A stretch of DNA of 64,000 bases. Source: Liolophura sinensis (taxonomy: Eukaryota > Mollusca > Polyplacophora > Chitonida > Chitonidae). This document shows, one piece after another, positions 1-11,907 of the stretch (positions are counted from its first letter, which is position 1; each line of letters begins with the position of its first letter). The stretch lies in NCBI RefSeq assembly GCF_032854445.1, contig NC_088295.1, positions 7,630,501-7,694,500 of the forward strand, given 5' to 3'. Below the pieces are notes generated by a model. That model did not search any database. It was not told where the DNA came from and was given only the letters and a program-made list of their open reading frames with translations. The position numbers were made by a program, and so were the translations under genes.

Positions 1-139
1 ACGTATATGTGCTACTCAACCCATACGCTGTATGTACATGTATCGCTCAACCCACTTGATGGGTTGAACCAAACATGGTCCTGTCTCCGTCCGAGTAACT
101 CTCGGTATTTACCACCCTACCCACATTTCATATATATGC

Positions 140-490
140 GCTTCGGTGGCCTAATGGTTAGAACGTCCGCCTCGAAGTCGCGATACCCTGGAATCTCGGT
201 TCGGGTCATACCAAAGCCTTTAGGAAAGGCACTTGCAGCTGCCTCGCTTGGGGCTCAGCACTGAAAAGTCAGAGCTACGAAACGTGGCTGGTTGGCCCGG
301 TGTCAGTATAATGTGACAGGCTGGGATGTCATGTCTGGTGTCTTGGGCATGATACTTCTGTGGCAGCAGCAATTTGGCGGCATGAACTCACCCTGCAACA
401 AGAAGACATAATATGTGTACACACACCTAATGGCTCCTCGTCGTCATATGACGGAAAAATTGTTAAGTACAACGTTAGACCCCAAGTATA
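140..490 (+). mobile_element. tRNA-derived SINE, family 2, copy 1
   Basis: The left end has a tRNA-like RNA polymerase III promoter: an A-box-like TGGCCTAATGGTTAG near 147 and a B-box-like GGTTCGGGTC near 200. It matches the element at 17665-18014 along its length, sharing blocks such as GGTTGGCCCGGTGTC, GGGATGTCATGTCTGGTGTC/GGGGTGTCATGTCTGGTGTC and a tail with ACGTTA(A/G)ACCCCA. The body ends in short simple sequence. I infer a non-autonomous retroposon moved by a LINE; no protein is encoded. Confidence 0.7.
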
Positions 491-504
491 CATTTGGTAT
501 TTAC

Positions 505-719
505 AAATAGAGTCATATACGTGGTATTTACCACCAGGACTATCAGTAGTATTTTCCGATAGAGTCATATACGTGGTATTTACCACCAGGACTATCAGTA
601 GTATTTTCCGATAGAGTCATATACGTGGTATTTACCACCAGGACTATCAGTAGTATTTTCCGATAGAGCCATATACGTGGTATTTGTCACGCGGACTATC
701 AGTAGTATTTTCCGATAGA
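505..719. repeat. Minisatellite, 52-bp unit, about 4 copies
   Basis: The word GTCATATACGTGG recurs every 52 bp (512, 564, 616; a variant at 668). Each unit contains GTGGTATTTACCAC, an inverted repeat with a 6-bp stem, and ends in TTTTCCGATAGA. The last unit is more diverged (GTGGTATTTGTCAC). The array is cut by the SINE at 720-981 and continues beyond it. Confidence 0.9.
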
Positions 720-981
720 TTTTTTTTTTTTTTTTTTTTTTTTTGATTGGTGTTTTACGCCGTACTCAAGAATATTTCACTTATACGACGGCGGCCAGCA
801 TTATGGTGGGTGGAAACCGGGCAGAGCCCGGCGGAAACCCACGACCATCCGCAGGTTGCTGGCAGACCTTCCAGAAGAAGCCAGCATGAGCTGGTCTTGA
901 ACTCACAGCGACCGCATTGGTGAGAGGCTTCTGGGTCACAACGCTGCGCTAGCGCGCTAACCGACTGAGCCACGGAGGCCC
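720..981 (-). mobile_element. tRNA-derived SINE, family 1, near full length, inserted in a minisatellite
   Basis: Read on the - strand it starts GGGCCTCCGTGGCTCAGTCGG (A box TGGCTCAGTCGG), then GTTCAAGACC (B box), a conserved central domain (CCACCATAATGCTGGCCGCC) and the 3' part TTCTTGAGTACGGCGTAAAA, ending in a homopolymer tail seen here as 24 T. It is flanked by the 12-bp direct repeat TTTTCCGATAGA (708-719 and 982-993). That word also belongs to the host repeat unit, so it may not be a true target duplication. About 18 bp of the usual body are missing near 870. The central domain resembles the conserved SINE core called Nin-DC in molluscs and other animals; that name is from memory and untested. 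Confidence 0.85.
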
Positions 982-1380
982 TTTTCCGATAGAGCCATAT
1001 GCGTGGTATTTACCACACGGATCACCAATATGGTCGCATACCTGTACTTGGTATTTACCACCCAGATCACTAATAGGGTCACATACCTGTACGTGGTATT
1101 TACCACCCGGATCACCAATAGGGTCACATACATGTACGTGGTATTTACCACCCGGATCACCAATAGGGTCACATACATGTACGTGGTATTTACCACCCGG
1201 ATCACCAATAGGGTCACATACATGTACGTGGTATTTACCACCCGGATCACCAATAGGGTCATATACATGTACGTGGTATTTACCACCCGGATCACCAATA
1301 GGGTCGCATACATGTACGTGGTATTTACTACCCGGATATTAGGTAGAATTTTCCGATCAGGCCACATGCGTAGTAATTAA
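982..1380. repeat. Minisatellite, 45-bp unit, about 8 copies
   Basis: GTGGTATTTACCAC recurs every 45 bp from 1003 to 1318. Units read GTGGTATTTACCACCCGGAT followed by CACCAATAGGGTCACATACATGTAC. Both edges carry TTTTCCGAT(A/C)AG from the 52-bp version, so the 45-mers look like a derived, expanded core nested within older 52-bp units. The unit is a multiple of three, so both strands stay open for over 120 codons; I treat these frames as fortuitous. Confidence 0.9.
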
Positions 1381-2014
1381 CCACGGAGCCACATGTCATA
1401 AATGTATCGCCCAACCCAGCCTTGCTATTTACTGACCAATCACACGTGTTCTTGACTGGCGGAAACAAAGTCTATTTGCTTGCACTGCTGAATGTTGTTA
1501 GGCCTATGTAAATGAAGCCTCGATCACCGTTACATATCCTGTCTCTATCCCTGCGGGTCATTCATTCAATAGACTGTCTGTCATTAATTCTGGTAAGTGT
1601 CGAAAACCGGCATTAAACAATTTGTTGTCACGTGCTGTGTGCTTATAACGTAGTCCGTTGTCACCTGGAATGGCCTTGTCAGTGTCTATGGCAGTTATTA
1701 GGGTCAGATCAGTTCGATCAGCTGTAAAGGTAGCAAGACACATACACAGGCAAACTTTAGAACCGTCACGGATTTCTAACCGCAAACCTGTCTCAACCAA
1801 TCAGATGACGTTGTCATCTTCTCAATGGCTTTCACAAACGCATATCAAAGAGATTTGCCATTTTTTTATCGATACGGTCATATATCTGCAAAACGATATT
1901 GGTTCTGTCAGTTAGGATATATGATATATGAGGCCATTTGCAGACGTGAGCAGATCGAACGGAATTAGGAGCAGGCTGAAGACTTCAGGGTATAAAGCGT
2001 CCCTCGAATAGTCG
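1381..2014. other. Unassigned intergenic sequence
   Basis: I see no recognisable coding exon, RNA gene or repeat family here. The short open frames on both strands have no familiar protein pattern. Confidence 0.5.
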
Positions 2015-2290
2015 ATTATCATTATCCAGCCCATGTTAAGGCTATTCATTATCATTATTCAGCCAGTGTTAAAGCTAATCATTTTCATTACCCAGCTCAT
2101 GTTAAGGCTGGTCATTCTCATTATTCAATTCATGTTAAAGCTAGTCATTCTCAGCATTCACCCTATGTTAAGGCTGGTCTTTTTCATTACCCAGCTCTTG
2201 TTACTGTTAGTCATTTTGACTATCCAGCTCACGTTAAGGTTAGTCATTCTCATTACCAAGTCCATGTTAAGTCTAGTTAATTACATTTGT
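2015..2290. repeat. Minisatellite, 33-bp unit, about 8 copies
   Basis: ATGTTAAGGCT and close variants recur every 33 bp from 2033 to about 2264, with CATTCTCATTATCCAGCTCA-like spacers. Because the unit is 11 codons long, the + strand reads as a hydrophobic 11-residue repeat; this is a repeat artefact and no gene context supports a protein. Confidence 0.85.
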
Positions 2291-3116
2291 CCAGTCAGCG
2301 GCACGGAAAGTTATGAGTGTTAGAAATCACTTTCTCCTTTTTTGGGCGTTTGTGTTATGTCAAGAGCAATTTGGGGCAATCCAAAATGACAACTTGTGCG
2401 TTACATTTATCTACTGATCACATACATGTAGCTGACTTGAATAACATGTCTCCAAGATTTCACATCTACAGTTTTTTGTCATATCGTATATATTTAGAGA
2501 TAGAACCGAAATTCCACTACCCTCTACGTAAATTACACTGAGCAACCATGTACATCCTATATTGATCTCTCTTGTCAATGTACAGTTTCTTTCAGGTTCA
2601 TCTGAAAATATCCAGCAATTCGGACTTTCAAAGGCTGTATACATTTAGTTTCTGAGTTGCTGCATATATTCTCTGTGATTTTACATTGTTCGTTATGTCT
2701 TACCTCATCCTCTTCACCAACTGATGCTTGCACGAACTCCTGTCAGTACTAAAAATCCAGTAGACCCCAAGGATATTCCCAAGCATTTTCGTTAATCTAA
2801 GGTATATAGATGACACGTCATAAACTTTCCTAAACTATTGCTTTTCCGTGCCCCTGGAGATGACATGTCTGACATGTTTTTCCCATTGTACCACTTAATG
2901 CCAGAAGTATATTTTAATTGAACCAATTAATCTCAATTCACCCATAGTTCGTGGATTACCAACCACCTCAAGCACAAAGCAATCATAAAACAATACAGTG
3001 GAGTATTTTATTGCTCATCATCATTTTTACAACTGCAGCATTGCAAATCATAAAGTATGGAAGCCAGTAGGGGATCTTTCGTTAATACGTTACATCCTCG
3101 TTCTAATGAGACAAGG
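2291..3116. other. Unassigned intergenic sequence
   Basis: AT-rich sequence without a recognisable gene, RNA or transposon. Confidence 0.5.
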
Positions 3117-3445
3117 TACATGGATCTTCTTTGTCACCTGTAAATCCGATCTTACGTCCGTCCCTTCGTCCGTTTGTGCGCCTCCTCTCGTTACATAGAT
3201 TTTTTTTGACAGCTGTAAACCCTATCTTACGTTCGTCTATTCGTCGCTTCTTGCGCCTCTTCTAGGTACATGGATCTCTTTTGTCATCTGTAAACCCGAT
3301 CTTACGTCCGTTTCTTTGTCCGTTAGCGCGTCCTTTCTAATACATGCATCTTTTTTGTCAGCATGGATCTTTTTTCCGTCCGCCTGTTTGTCCGCCTGTC
3401 CGTCCGCCTGTCCGCTCGTCTTTGTGCCTCTCTGTGAATCTTTTC
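3117..3445. repeat. Degenerate minisatellite, about 75-bp unit, 3-4 copies
   Basis: Three units share ACATGGATCTTNTTTGTCA, then CTGTAAACCCGATCTTACGTCCGT-like sequence, and a pyrimidine-rich TTCGTCCGTTTGTGCGCCTC segment (starts near 3117, 3192, 3268). A fourth partial unit near 3343 runs into a CCGTCCGCCTGT short repeat. The right-hand copies are truncated. Confidence 0.7.
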
Positions 3446-6294
3446 CACGCCCTATGAAGGTAATGGCTGGTGACATGAATCTGAATCTTGAGTGACAGTT
3501 TTGTTATCTATTGCATTTGTACACTGCTGAGTCGATTAGTATCCCAACTGTTTTGGCCTCTTTCTCTGCATCCGGAAATAACCTGCGTGTCAGTCGTAGG
3601 CATTGAAAAACAATCTTGACTGTGCAGTATCTCAGTTCCACTAGAGTCTGAGAGTTGTTATCTGTTGGGTTTATTACTGTAGTCTGTCTTTTTATCCACC
3701 TTTGACTAGTACTGGCAGGAATTTAAAACTACAGATTTTACGGGTATTTTTTCGTCTCTTCGTGTGCCACCATTTACTGGCGGTATGAATCTGAATTTTG
3801 TAGTTATCTGTTCATACTGGTTTTGATTCCTTGTTCGCGCACCAATATACTAGTTAAACTCACTTATTTCTCAACAGTAAGGCTAAATCGTGACAAGTTT
3901 TTAACACAGGTGACAACGTTATTATCGTATTAATTTGTTAGCCTGTCTCAAAGCGCTGTGTGTGGTTAGGTCATTTGTTCATGTGCACAGAGATCAGGTG
4001 CCCAAATCAGATCTTTATGGATCAGCTGTGGCTTTACGTATGGAGTTTTGTCAGACGCTTGGCCAAGTGTGAACTTCGCGGAGCTATATGCTCTATATTA
4101 CAATCTTAGGTGAGTCTGTCGTCAGATAAACTGCATGTTCTCGAATACAGCGTAAAACATATATATATATATATATATAACCTGTGGTCAGGAATATATA
4201 ACCGGCCTTGGTCAGGAATTTGGTATATTCTTTGCTTGCCTGGGTGAGAATAATTGGTCGATGGCCACTTGTTTTCGATAAATAAGGTCTCAACTCATAA
4301 AACTTACGGCTATAGTAAAAGTGAGAGATTGCTGAGTATGTGGAATTAAACAACAATCAAATAAATAAATAAGTAAATAAATAATAAATCAAATGACATC
4401 AGGGACTACTAAAGGAGTACATTTATGTCTAGGTTTTCGGCTAGAGAACCCATAGTTTACCAACATGCTTCATCTGTTCAGTGGTCAATTAAGTATAATG
4501 TTCTAAATGCGATAGAAACGCACGGGTATAATGCAAACCCCAAAGTGCGATGATTTTATCGACCTTGGGGTATTTTAAAATCTGTCTCTAATATGTATTA
4601 ATTAAGCGGTTCACACCTTCAAAATGAAAAATCATTCAGTTACGTGTTAACATACTCGTAAAACTAGAATTTATGTGCAAGTATCTACCAGCCTGATACT
4701 TGTTTGCATGCTGCGGACATAAAGCGGGCAACATGGCAAAGCATGAGAAGACTGTTGTTTCCTAATTGCTTGTCGGTGGTCTTGCTCCTGCAGTGAATTG
4801 ATCAGCGTTCTGATGTGATACTTTAGCTTGTCAAACTTTATTAACACTTTAAGGCACCTAATACTCATGAACTAATAATCATGTTCGCTATCAGCTGTAT
4901 AAAACAAGATTATGTCAGTAACTCATCGTGCTGTTCTACGAGACTATCGCATCGTTGCCCGTCATATCAGAAGAGAACTACAAACAGGGACAAAGCAATT
5001 TGACTGTTCTGATTAGGCAAAATGACCTGTACGGTCACTTCACCTGTCAAAATAGAAACCTCAACCGAGCTGCTAGAGTTCATAGAAGGAATTAAAATGA
5101 CAACGTGCAAATGTTTGTTCCTGCTCGACATTTCGAATCTCGGATTCCATGGCGTCTCTGAGAAGTCATCAGGTTCTTTTTCCTTTGGACAAGATGTGGG
5201 TACCTTGAAACTAAACTATAGACGTGTACACAAGGCTTATGGTTACTCAACCTAAGGCACGACGTATTTGTACCTGGTGCATAGACTTTGAGCATCTGCG
5301 CATAAGGTATGTAAGCCACGTCTCTTACATATTACATGTATCTAATACCTTGGTCTTTTTTCTTAAGTATTCATTCTGTACCTCTGGTACTTGTGTTGTG
5401 TACCTATGACGTCATAAGCTTTATCCTGTGTATGAAAGGCTCTGTGAGTACATGTAAGGTACAGACTTTATATATCTATGGATAAGCTTTGGATAACTTG
5501 GGGTATGTGTGTGTGCAGCTTGTCACCTGTGCAGTAGAGATTCTGCGTTTCGGTCATAAAGTAGGTATACAGACTGTATGTATGGGGATATTTACGCGTG
5601 CTCTTTGCTTGTGTTTTTTCTGTCTTCTGTTTTACTGTATAGTGGATAGTACACGATGATGTCAAATACAAATATTTTATTGTTTGTGAAAGCCCCTCTT
5701 TTCTTGGGTGTGTGTACTGAGGGTAGATATCAACGGCTGGGAAATTACGACTATATGTCATTACCTTCAACTGTCTGCTGGTACAGCGTTCCATAGGGGC
5801 ATGCTGGCACCATCAGGCGACCATTACCCGAGTGCGCACACTCATTACGCCATCTCCTTATGGCGATGTAATGTGATCAACTACGCTAATCACGTCCAAT
5901 GTCTGCTTGTACTCAATAAACAAATGTAATCCCAGGCTACATGATCTTTCTGATTACTTCGCCATGGCGGTTCCGATGCGCCATTATTTCTACGATTTTC
6001 AATTTGTTCGCTAATTCACGCCTTGGAGACATTGGGATATATTTGGAGTAACATCTCTTAGTGCAGTGGCCACATCTGGAAGCAGCGATAACTGGTCATT
6101 TATTGTGCAGCTTGCTAATGACGTCCATACCACAGAATCGGGAAGGTGGTATATCAGCTTTTGCAGCAGTATATCGGCAGGTTGCAATGCGTGTACAACA
6201 CCGTGCCATATGGCGGACGGTATCCTAGTACGGTTTTAACAATGCACATGATTGTGGAATGATGATGTGTGTTTGTAAATGAGAAGTGATATGG
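3446..6294. other. Unassigned intergenic sequence with small simple repeats
   Basis: No gene recognised. There is an (AT)n tract at about 4158-4178 and an A/T-rich AAATAAATAAATAAGTAAAT-like stretch at about 4357-4390, possibly an old SINE tail. The area 5225-5410 is rich in GTAC-containing words but forms no clear array. Confidence 0.45.
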
Positions 6295-7717
6295 TTGGCA
6301 CAAGTAGTAGTACGATACTTTGTAGGTCTGTACTAGTACATTTGCAACACTGCTTGTGTCTGTACTGGTACATTTGGAACACTGGCGGTTGGTCTGTACT
6401 AGTGCATTTGGAACACCTGTTGTGGGTCTGTTCTAGTGCATTTGTAACCTTGGTTGTGGGTCTGTACTAGTACATTTATAACACTGGTTGCAGGTTTGTA
6501 CTAGTGCATTTGTAACTCTGGTTGGGGGTCTGAACCAGTGCATTTGTAACACTGGTTGTTTGTCTGCACTAGTACATCTGTAAGACTGGTTGTGGGTTTG
6601 TACTAGTACATTTGGAACACCAGTTGCGGGTCTGTACTAGTGCATTTGTAACACTGGTTGTGTGGGTCTGGAGTAGTGCATTTGTAACAATGGTTGTGTA
6701 TGTACTAGTACATTTGTAACACTGGTTGTTTGTCTACACTGGTATATTTGTAACACTGGTTGTGGATCTGTATTAGTGTGGGTCATTATTAGTGCGTTTG
6801 TAATTCTCGTTGTGGCCCGTATTAGTACATTTGTAAAACTAGCTGTGTGTGTACTAGTACATTTGTAGCACTGGTAGTGGGTCTGTACTAGTCTATTCGT
6901 AAAACTGTTTGTGGGTCTGTACCAGAACATTTGTAACACTGGTTGTTGATCTCTACTTGTACATTTGTAACTCTGCTTTTGGGTCTGTACTAGAACATTT
7001 GTGACACTGGTTGTGGGTGTGTATTAGTACATTTGTAACACTGCTTGTGGGTTTGTACTGGTGCATTTGTAACACTGGTTGCGGGTTTATATTAATACAT
7101 TTGTAACACTGGTTGTTTGTCTGCACTAGTACATCTTTAAGACTGGTTGTGGGTTTGTACTGGTACATTTATAACACTAGTTGCAGATCTGTACTAGTGC
7201 ATTTGTAACACTGGTCGTGGGCCTGTAACAGTATATTAGTAACACTGGTTGTGTATGTATTAGTACATATGTAACACTGGTTGTTTGTCTGCACCAGTAC
7301 ATTTGGAACACTGGTTGTGGGTCTGTACGAGTACATTTGTAACACTCGCTGTAGGTCTGTACTAGTACAGCTGTAACCCTGGTTTTATTAGTGCATTTGT
7401 AACTCTCGTTGTGGCCCTATATTAGTACAATTGTAAAACTGGCTGTGTGTGTACTAGTACATTTGTAACACTGCTAGTGGGTCTGTACTAGTCTATTCGT
7501 AAAACTGTTTGTGGGTCTGTACCAGAACATTTGTAACACTGGTTGTTGATCTGTACTAGTACATTTGTAACTCTGGTTGTAAATCTGTACTACAACATTT
7601 GTAACACTGGTTGTGGGTCTGTACTTGTACATTTGTAACACTGGTTGTGGGTCTGTATTAATACATTCATGACTCGGCTTTTGAGTCTGTATCAGTGCAT
7701 TGTAAATGCGATTGTTG
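6295..7717. repeat. Minisatellite, about 34-bp unit, left part of a 2.2-kb array
   Basis: Units follow GGGTCTGTACTAGTACATTT then GTAACACTGGTTGT with frequent substitutions. Many copies contain the perfect palindrome GTACTAGTAC. With 7940-8555 the array holds roughly 60 units, split by the SINE at 7727-7930. Neighbouring blocks repeat in the same order (for example around 6840-6960 and 7440-7560), showing higher-order duplication. Confidence 0.9.
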
Positions 7718-7726
7718 ATCTGTTGA

Positions 7727-7930
7727 TTTATTTATTTATTTGATTGGTGTTTTACGCCGTACTCAAGAATATTTCACTTATACGACGGCGGCCAGCATTA
7801 TGGTGGGTGGAAACCGGGCAGAGCCCGGGGCAAACCCACGACCATCAACAGGTTGCTGGCAGACCTTCCCACTTACGGCCGGAGAGGAAGCCAGCATGAG
7901 CTGGACTTGAACTCACAGCAACCGCATTGG
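7727..7930 (-). mobile_element. SINE family 1, 5'-truncated, with perfect target-site duplication
   Basis: Flanked by the perfect 9-bp direct repeat ATCTGTTGA (7718-7726 and 7931-7939). On the - strand the copy begins within the tRNA-like head, keeps the B-box region and central domain, and ends with an (AAAT)n tail, seen as TTTATTTATTTATT. The A-box part is missing, the usual mark of incomplete LINE-primed reverse transcription. It interrupts the 34-bp array. Confidence 0.9.
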
Positions 7931-7939
7931 ATCTGTTGA

Positions 7940-8555
7940 CCTGGTGTATTTGTAACACTAGTTGTGGGTCAGCCCTAGTACACTTGTAACAATTGTTGTG
8001 GGTGTGTACTAGTACATTGATAACACTAGTTGTTGGCTTGTATTAATACATTTGTGACTCTGCTTGTGGCTTTGCACTGATACATTTGGAACTCTGGCTG
8101 TGGGTCTGTGTTAGTACATTTGTAGCACTGGTTGTGTCTGTACCAGTACATTTGTAACACTGGTTGTACTAGTCTATTGGTAACACTGGTTGTGGGTCTG
8201 TATTAGTACATTTGTAACTTTGGTCGTGAGTCTTTACTAGAGCATTTACAACACTGGTTGTGAGCCTATACTAGTACATTTCTAACACTGGTTGTGTATC
8301 TGTACTAGTACATTTGTGACTCGGCTTGTAACATTATATTTGTAACTGTGATTGTTGAACTGTTCTGGTGCATTTGTAACTAGTGTGTCTGTACTAGTAC
8401 ATGTGTAACACTGGTTGTTTGTCTGTACTGGTACATTTGTAACACTGGTTGTTTGTCTGCACTAATACGTTTGTAACACTGGTTGTGTCTTACTAGTGCA
8501 TTCGTAAAAATGGTTGTGGATCTGTAAAAGTGCGTTTATAACACTACATCTTATT
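7940..8555. repeat. Minisatellite, about 34-bp unit, right part
   Basis: Continuation of the GTACTAGTACATTTGTAACA array after the SINE. Units become more variable towards 8555 and end in single-copy sequence. Confidence 0.88.
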
Positions 8556-8759
8556 TAGGGAAGGCATTAGTATATTTGTAAAGAACAGATGGAGACTGTG
8601 AGTGAGTGGTATCAAATGTGTTGTGTTTTGTGTGAATGGCACTAGGCGCATAAGTCGTGTTCTTTTATAAATAAAATAAAGTTGAGTGTTGACTTTGTAG
8701 GATATCGTGAATTATTTCTATGGCGGCCAGGTGGGATGTACAAGATGTGAGGGTTGTAC

Positions 8760-9440
8760 ACGTCGGAGCGAAAATGTAAGTGTACCAGGTGAGAGGTTTT
8801 GGCGAGTGGTACCAGCCGTGTTAGATGTTACTATCATAGGTACATTGTATGTGAGTGCACCAAGTGAGAGGTTTTGGCGAGTGGTCCCAGCCGAGTTAGA
8901 TGTTGCTCTCATAGTTACATTGTATGTGAGTGTACCAGGTGAGAGGTTTTTGCGAGTGGTACGAGCCGTGTTAGATGTTGCTGTGATAGGTACATTGTAT
9001 GTGAGTGTACCAGGTGAGAGGTTTTTGCGAGTGGTACCAGTCGTGTTAGATATCGCTGTGATAGGTACATTGTATGTGAGTGTACCAGGGGTGAGGTTTT
9101 GGAGAGTGGTCCCAGCCGTGTTAGGTATCGCTATCATAGGTACATTGTATGTGAGTGTACCAGGTGAGAGGTTTGGCGAGTGGTACCAGCCGTGTTAGAT
9201 GTTGATATCATAGGTACATTGTATGTGAGTGTACCAGGCGTGTTAGATGTTGCTGTGATAGGTACATTATATGTGAGTGTACCAGGGTGAGGTTTTGGCG
9301 AGTGGTACGAGCCATGTTAGATGTCGCTGTCATAGGTACATTGTAATTGGATGTACCAGGCGAGAGAATTTGGCGAGTTGTACCAGCCATGTTAGATGTC
9401 GGTGTGATAGGTACATTGTATGTGCGTGTACCAGGGATGA
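8760..9440. repeat. Minisatellite, 75-bp unit, about 9 copies
   Basis: GAGTGTACCAGGTGAGAGG, GAGTGGTACCAGCCGTGTTA and CATAGGTACATTGTATGTGA recur every 75 bp. Many units contain the 8-bp palindrome TGGTACCA. The unit is 25 codons, so both strands have long open frames with a 25-residue period; single-base and longer deletions near 9170, 9240 and 9290 break the frame, which argues against coding. One more diverged unit lies near 9555-9595 beyond an AT-rich interruption. Confidence 0.9.
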
Positions 9441-10669
9441 GGTTTATTTTTTTATTTTATTTATGTCACCAATATATATAATAAACATTATGGATGCGTT
9501 CTGTATACATGTATATACATATACGTACATATTCAATGTAACGTAAGTATAGGTGTGAGGATTTTGAGAGTCGTACCTGCCATGTTAGTTTTCTTTATGG
9601 TAAGTATTTGTTGCACTAGGTATGGGGTATTCTTAGAAACGTATTGAGCGTATTATGATGTCAACATCTCATGGGGGAAATACAGATAATGACGACACTC
9701 CCCGAGCATAAAATGGAATTTTGTTCTCATGAAACTATTCATTAGGAATCGGCGTGTGTGTTTTAAAGTGTTTAAGTTCGTCTTGTGAATATGGCCATTT
9801 GTAACTGTAGTGTCACGCAAGTACGAAAGTAACTGTGAAGTGAAGATGTCACCATCATGACAATACTGCCCTCTGGCTCTTCACCAACGCATTGTCATCG
9901 CTTTGGAGCCAAGGCCCTGGCTGTATATTTAGTCTGCCAGGCGTGTCAACGGCCCATCCAATCAGACTTCCAGGCCAAATTGATGAACTGTAAGGTGATT
10001 AAGCAATGGATCGGCTAATGGCCCAAAGCATCGTACGGAGGCTTTGCTCGGTTTCTCCGACATTATGTGATCAAAAAGCTCCGGTTTTAACAAAGGCCCG
10101 CCACCTTCAACAGACGTTATGGCTAAAACGTGTTAACGCTTGGATGAACTTGTGATTAACCAGCATTAACTGAGTCAGCCTTTTGGACGATTTAGAGTTA
10201 CCCTTTATTCGAAATTTTTCTTTACCCTGACAATCTGTAATCAGTGGAACAATTTTTTTATTACAAACATTGTTATCATTCTGTTTGGCCATTTACTGTG
10301 TTGTAAACGATATCAGTTTTAGTTGAATGAAATCTGGTATCTTTAATAAGAATGGCAGTTACGTGTATTATCCATATATTCACACCACGAGCTTCTTTTC
10401 ACCAACAATTCCATGGAACACGACATACTCGGAAACTACAACAAATGAGCCGTTTGCGGGTGGCGCTGCCCTCATCTGGCCTAGCACCGTGGTCAGTGCA
10501 TTAAAGGCTCTGGTGATAGATTCCGGTACTAAGGTGAGAGACACGCTTCAGGCGACCTGGCCTTTAAATTGTACATAACGTAGGCCCAGGATGGCGCCTA
10601 GACTGTCATATGCTTTCATTTTCATTTGTCCTGTAGGCTGCATGACAGCAAGAGAACGTCGCTAATGTT
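9441..10669. other. Unassigned sequence after the 75-bp array
   Basis: An AT-rich insert with TATATA/ATGTAC words (9445-9545) is followed by one diverged 75-bp unit and then apparently single-copy sequence. No gene was recognised. Confidence 0.45.
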
Positions 10670-10915
10670 TTGACCTGTTCACAACGCCTAGAGTACTTGA
10701 CATGAATTTGACCCGAGTGTAAGTGGCATGACTTTGACATGTTGACACCATGGAATAGACTTTGGCTTGTGCATAACGCCTAAAGTACATCACATGTCTT
10801 TGGCATGTTCATGGCGACAAGAACGACATAGTGTAATGACAGGTGCCTATGATAACGTAGGCTCTGATCTATGAATGACAATAAAGCTGCGAAATTCAAT
10901 TTTTCCAATAACTCA
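10670..10915. repeat. Left copy of a diverged duplication flanking the 44/88-bp array
   Basis: It contains CCTGTTCACAACGCCTAGAG near 10674, degenerate relatives of the 44-bp unit (TTTGGCATGTTCATGGCG), then GATAACGTAGGCTCTGAT and GAATGACAATAAAGCTGCGA up to about 10915. The same blocks in the same order occur at about 11908-12240. The copies are diverged and differ by indels. Confidence 0.65.
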
Positions 10916-10959
10916 TGCTATACATAATCTGTGACATACGATTTGACTTTACACGGCCC

Positions 10960-11905
10960 GACCTAGAGTACGTGGCATACAGTTTTTGGCATGTTCATGA
11001 CACCTGGAGCACGTAGCATACACTTTGGCCTGCAGATTACATTGTGCCAGGAGTACGTGACAAGCACTTTGGCCTGTAGACAACATGGCGCCAAGAGTAC
11101 GTGACATACACTTTGGCCTGCAGATTACATTGTGCCAGGAGTGCGTGACAAGCACTTTGGCCTGTAGACAACATGGCGCCAAGAGTACGTGACATACACT
11201 TTGGCCTGCAGATTACATTGTGCCAGGAGTACGTGACAAGCACTTTGGCCTGTGGACAACATGGCGCCAAGAGTACGTGACATACACTTTGGCCTGCAGA
11301 TTACATTGTGCCAGGAGTACGTGACAAGCACTTTGGCCTGTAGACAACATGGCGCCAAGAGTACGTGACATACACTTTGGCCTGCAGATTACATTGTGCC
11401 AGGAGTACGTGACAAACCCTTTGGCCTGTAGACTAAATGGCGCCAAGAGTACGTGACATACACTTTGGCCTGTAGACTACATGGCGCCAAGAGTGCGTGA
11501 CATACACTTTGGCCTGTAGACTACATGGCGCCAAGAGTACGTGACATACACTTTGGCCTGTAGGCTACATGGCACCAAGAGTACGTGACATACACTTTGG
11601 CCTGTAGACTACATGGCGCCAAGAGTACGTGACATACACTTTGGCCTGTAGGCTACATGGCACCAAGAGTACGTGACATACACTTTGGCCTGTAGGCTAC
11701 GTGACGCCAGGAGTAGGTGACATACACTTTGGCCTGTAGACTACATGGCGCCAAGAGTACGTGACATACACTTTTGACCTGTAGACTACATGCCGCCAAG
11801 AGTACGCGTCATACACTGTAGCCTGTAGACTACATGGCACCAAGAGTACGTGACAAACGCTTTGGCCTGTAGACTATATGGCGCCAAGAGTACGTGACAC
11901 GCTTT
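10960..11905. repeat. Minisatellite, 44-bp monomers with an 88-bp higher-order unit
   Basis: Units follow GAGTACGTGACATACACTTT then GGCCTGTAGACTACATGGCGCCAA. From about 11010 to 11430 two monomer types alternate (CAGATTACATTGTGCCAGGA versus TAGACAACATGGCGCCAAGA), giving an 88-bp higher-order period. From 11430 to 11905 the monomers are mostly one type. The palindrome TGGCGCCA is in most units. Overlapping - strand frames spaced exactly 88 bp apart are artefacts of this period. Confidence 0.92.
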
Positions 11906-11907
11906 AA

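Noticed and set aside
957-1380. Repetitive proteins of 125-136 aa on both strands
   Set aside because: Caused by the 45-bp repeat being 15 codons long; no promoter, splice or homology support.
10949-11446. Four overlapping 77-aa frames on the - strand
   Set aside because: They are the same reading of the 88-bp repeat shifted by one unit each time.
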